A program made the position numbers and the translations under genes. The notes beneath the pieces were generated by a model, which saw only the letters and a program-made list of their open reading frames with translations, did no database searches and had not been told where the DNA came from. DNA of 64,000 nt, taken from positions 1-64,000 of the forward strand of contig JAURVI010000045.1 of assembly GCA_030655515.1 (NCBI GenBank), read 5' to 3'. How positions within the stretch are numbered: the stretch's first letter is position 1; every line of letters starts with the position of its first letter. This DNA comes from Polaromonas sp. Lineage in GTDB: Bacteria; Pseudomonadota; Gammaproteobacteria; Burkholderiales; Burkholderiaceae_C. Below, piece by piece: positions 62,828 through 64,000 of the stretch.

Positions 62828-63642
62828 GGCCGGACGCTTTCCCCCCGGACTGGCTGATTCCCGACTGGCCCGCGCCGCCCGGTGTGCGTGCGCTATGCAC
62901 CACCCGGCACGGCGGTTTTTCTGTCGCGCCTTATGACCGCATGAACCTGGGTGACCATGTCGGCGATGTGCCGGCGCGGGTCGCCGCCAACCGCGCCCTG
63001 CTGAGCCAGTCCGCGGGAGCGGCACCGGTGTTCCTGCGGCAGGTGCATGGCACGTCCGTGCTGACTCTTGACGGCAGCACGGCGGATGGCCGGCAGGCCG
63101 ATGCAGCCATCACCACACAGCGCGGCGTGGCCTGCACCATCATGGTGGCCGACTGTCTGCCGGTGTTGCTGACCAATGTTGATGGCACGGCGGTGGCCGC
63201 TGCCCACGCCGGTTGGCGCGGACTGGCGGGCCGGCAGGGCACGGGTGTTTTGGAGGAGGTTTACAACAGTCTTTGTGCTCTGTCCGTTATGGATAAATCA
63301 CAGGCCGCCATACAAATAATAGCGTGGCTGGGACCGTGCATAGGCCCGGACGTGTTTGAAGTGGGGTCCGAGGTCCGGGCCGCCTTTGTCGCCGGTGATG
63401 CGCAGGCAGCGCGGTGCTTCAGGCCACACGGGCCAGGCAAATACCTGGCCGACTTGCCCGGCCTGGCCCGCCTGCGCCTGCAGGCCATGGGCATCACCCG
63501 GATTCACGGCAACGACGGCAGCGCGCCCTGGTGTACGGTGGGTAATTCGTCAAGGTTCTTTTCGCACCGGCGCGACGCCGGTGTTCAGGGCAACGGCTTC
63601 AATACCACGGGCCGCATGGCTGCTTGTATCTGGCGCGAATGA
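62824..63642 (+). CDS. pgeF: Peptidoglycan editing factor PgeF (laccase-domain, YfiH/polyphenol oxidase family)
   Basis: The 272-aa protein has the metal-site residues of the family: H75 in LRQVHGTSV, C111 in VADCLPVL and H128 in AAAHAGWRG; the C-terminus has NSSRFFSHRRDAGVQGNG. Proteins of this family are annotated as multicopper polyphenol oxidase and in E. coli prevent misincorporation of serine into peptidoglycan. The ATG overlaps the GST stop (ATGA). A degenerate GCTA-N9-TAGC-like 17-mer (63307-63323) is read in frame. Its 3' end overlaps the convergent gene at 63550. Confidence 0.9.
   Translation: MRPDAFPPDWLIPDWPAPPGVRALCTTRHGGFSVAPYDRMNLGDHVGDVPARVAANRALLSQSAGAAPVFLRQVHGTSVLTLDGSTADGRQADAAITTQRGVACTIMVADCLPVLLTNVDGTAVAAAHAGWRGLAGRQGTGVLEEVYNSLCALSVMDKSQAAIQIIAWLGPCIGPDVFEVGSEVRAAFVAGDAQAARCFRPHGPGKYLADLPGLARLRLQAMGITRIHGNDGSAPWCTVGNSSRFFSHRRDAGVQGNGFNTTGRMAACIWRE
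63307..63323. repeat. Degenerate mini-palindrome in pgeF
   Basis: GCCATACAAATAATAGC has the length, AT-rich centre and TAGC end of the family but GCCA at the other end. It stands in a locally AT-rich stretch of the gene. Membership is tentative. Confidence 0.35.
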
Positions 63643-63879
63643 GTCTGGCTGACCGGCGCTTGCCCCGGCGGCTTCGCGCGCCTTGATCGCTCTGCGCCTG
63701 GCCGGCGCGCGCATCAGGTAAACCACCAGCGCCACAGGCCCCACACCGTAGAGTACAAAGGTCATCAATGCGCCGAGCAAGCTACCGGCGGAGTGGGTGG
63801 CTTCGGCCACGCTCATCATCAGCACGACATACATCCAGGCAATGACAATCAGGAACATATTATTTTGCGCCGCCGTCAT
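63550..63879 (-). CDS. Small membrane protein, unknown function
   Basis: The 109-aa protein from the ATG at 63879 has two membrane helices (NNMFLIVIAWMYVVLMMSVAEA and LLGALMTFVLYGVGPVALVVYLM). A basic segment APARRRAIKAREAAG and a polar tail follow. I do not recognise a named family. A GTG at 63900 would add seven residues. The last 93 bp overlap pgeF in antisense, so the true protein may be conserved only in its first 75 residues or so. Confidence 0.65.
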   Translation of the reverse strand: MTAAQNNMFLIVIAWMYVVLMMSVAEATHSAGSLLGALMTFVLYGVGPVALVVYLMRAPARRRAIKAREAAGASAGQPDSFAPDTSSHAARGIEAVALNTGVAPVRKEP

Positions 63880-63964
63880 GAGTTTGAAAGGATTTTCCAC
63901 GATACTTGGAACGGTTCGTCGCAGCTATAACAGCCAGACCTCACTACAAGAACCGGTCTAAAGA

Positions 63965-64000
63965 CAATACTGTTCGCTTAACCGTTCGGGCTGAGCTTGT
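63965..64000. repeat. REP-like arm at right edge
   Basis: These 36 bases are the exact reverse complement of 25013-25048, the right arm of the element after fumC. The element continues beyond the window. Confidence 0.75.

Overview
The window is GC-rich chromosomal DNA from a betaproteobacterium, most likely a member of the Comamonadaceae (Polaromonas/Rhodoferax/Variovorax-like). The assignment is inference. It rests on two Bug-type solute-binding proteins, several CaiB/BaiF CoA-transferases, the ccoIS-ccoNOQPGH order, the small Trp-rich protein, the thrS-infC-rpmI-rplT-pheST-ihfA-merR-tRNA-Pro block, and the style of the dispersed repeats. There is no phage, integron, IS element or CRISPR array; this is ordinary core chromosome plus catabolic gene clusters.

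Layout. 1-4.6 kb: the 5' end of a divergent GntR-type regulator, then a class V aminotransferase, a Bug binding protein, a CaiB/BaiF CoA-transferase and an enoyl-CoA hydratase; two identical 16-bp operator-like sites lie in the divergent promoter region. 4.7-5.9 kb: an orphan Liv-type binding protein. 5.9-13.4 kb: a LysR gene divergent from a tight operon of mesaconyl-CoA-hydratase-like protein, acyl-CoA dehydrogenase, CaiB/BaiF CoA-transferase, MmgE/PrpD protein, CitE-like lyase and a citryl-CoA-lyase-like protein. Together these look like a route from a branched C5 diacid through citramalyl-CoA to pyruvate and acetyl-CoA. 13.4-20.8 kb: a conserved hypothetical protein, then a TetR (AcrR-like) gene divergent from a complete RND efflux system, with an almost perfect AcrR box between them.

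20.9-25 kb: glutamate racemase and the two unrelated fumarases (class I and class II) back to back. 25-31 kb: a six-gene Mrp/Pha cation/proton antiporter operon with fused A and B subunits. 31.2-39.7 kb: UPF0114 membrane protein, acetyl-CoA synthetase, small cytochrome c, Trp-rich protein, ilvD, lgt, malonyl-CoA synthetase and a universal stress protein. 39.7-47.6 kb: the complete cbb3 oxidase locus (ccoI, ccoS, ccoN, ccoO, ccoQ, ccoP, ccoG, ccoH and an 83-aa membrane protein). Identical FNR-type boxes stand before ccoI/uspA and before ccoN. 48.0-49.7 kb: isocitrate lyase with a long AT-rich promoter region.

49.7-58.1 kb: the translation block. thrS is preceded by a candidate threonine attenuator with a Thr-rich leader peptide, infC uses an ATC start, and the block ends with rpmI, rplT, pheS, pheT, ihfA, merR and tRNA-Pro(GGG). 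58.2-64 kb: a Nudix hydrolase, a fumarylpyruvate/fumarylacetoacetate-hydrolase-like protein, an FAD oxidoreductase, a second Bug protein, a zeta-class GST (maleylpyruvate/maleylacetoacetate isomerase type), a PgeF-type laccase-domain protein and a small membrane protein.

Metabolic theme: growth on organic acids and aromatics. Acetyl-CoA synthetase plus isocitrate lyase serve acetate use, two fumarases serve the TCA cycle, CoA-transferase clusters handle diacids, and cbb3 oxidase supports microaerobic respiration. The least described material is non-coding: a 17-nt GCTA-N9-TAGC palindrome family, REP-like inverted pairs, the thrS leader, and the palindromes upstream of aceA.
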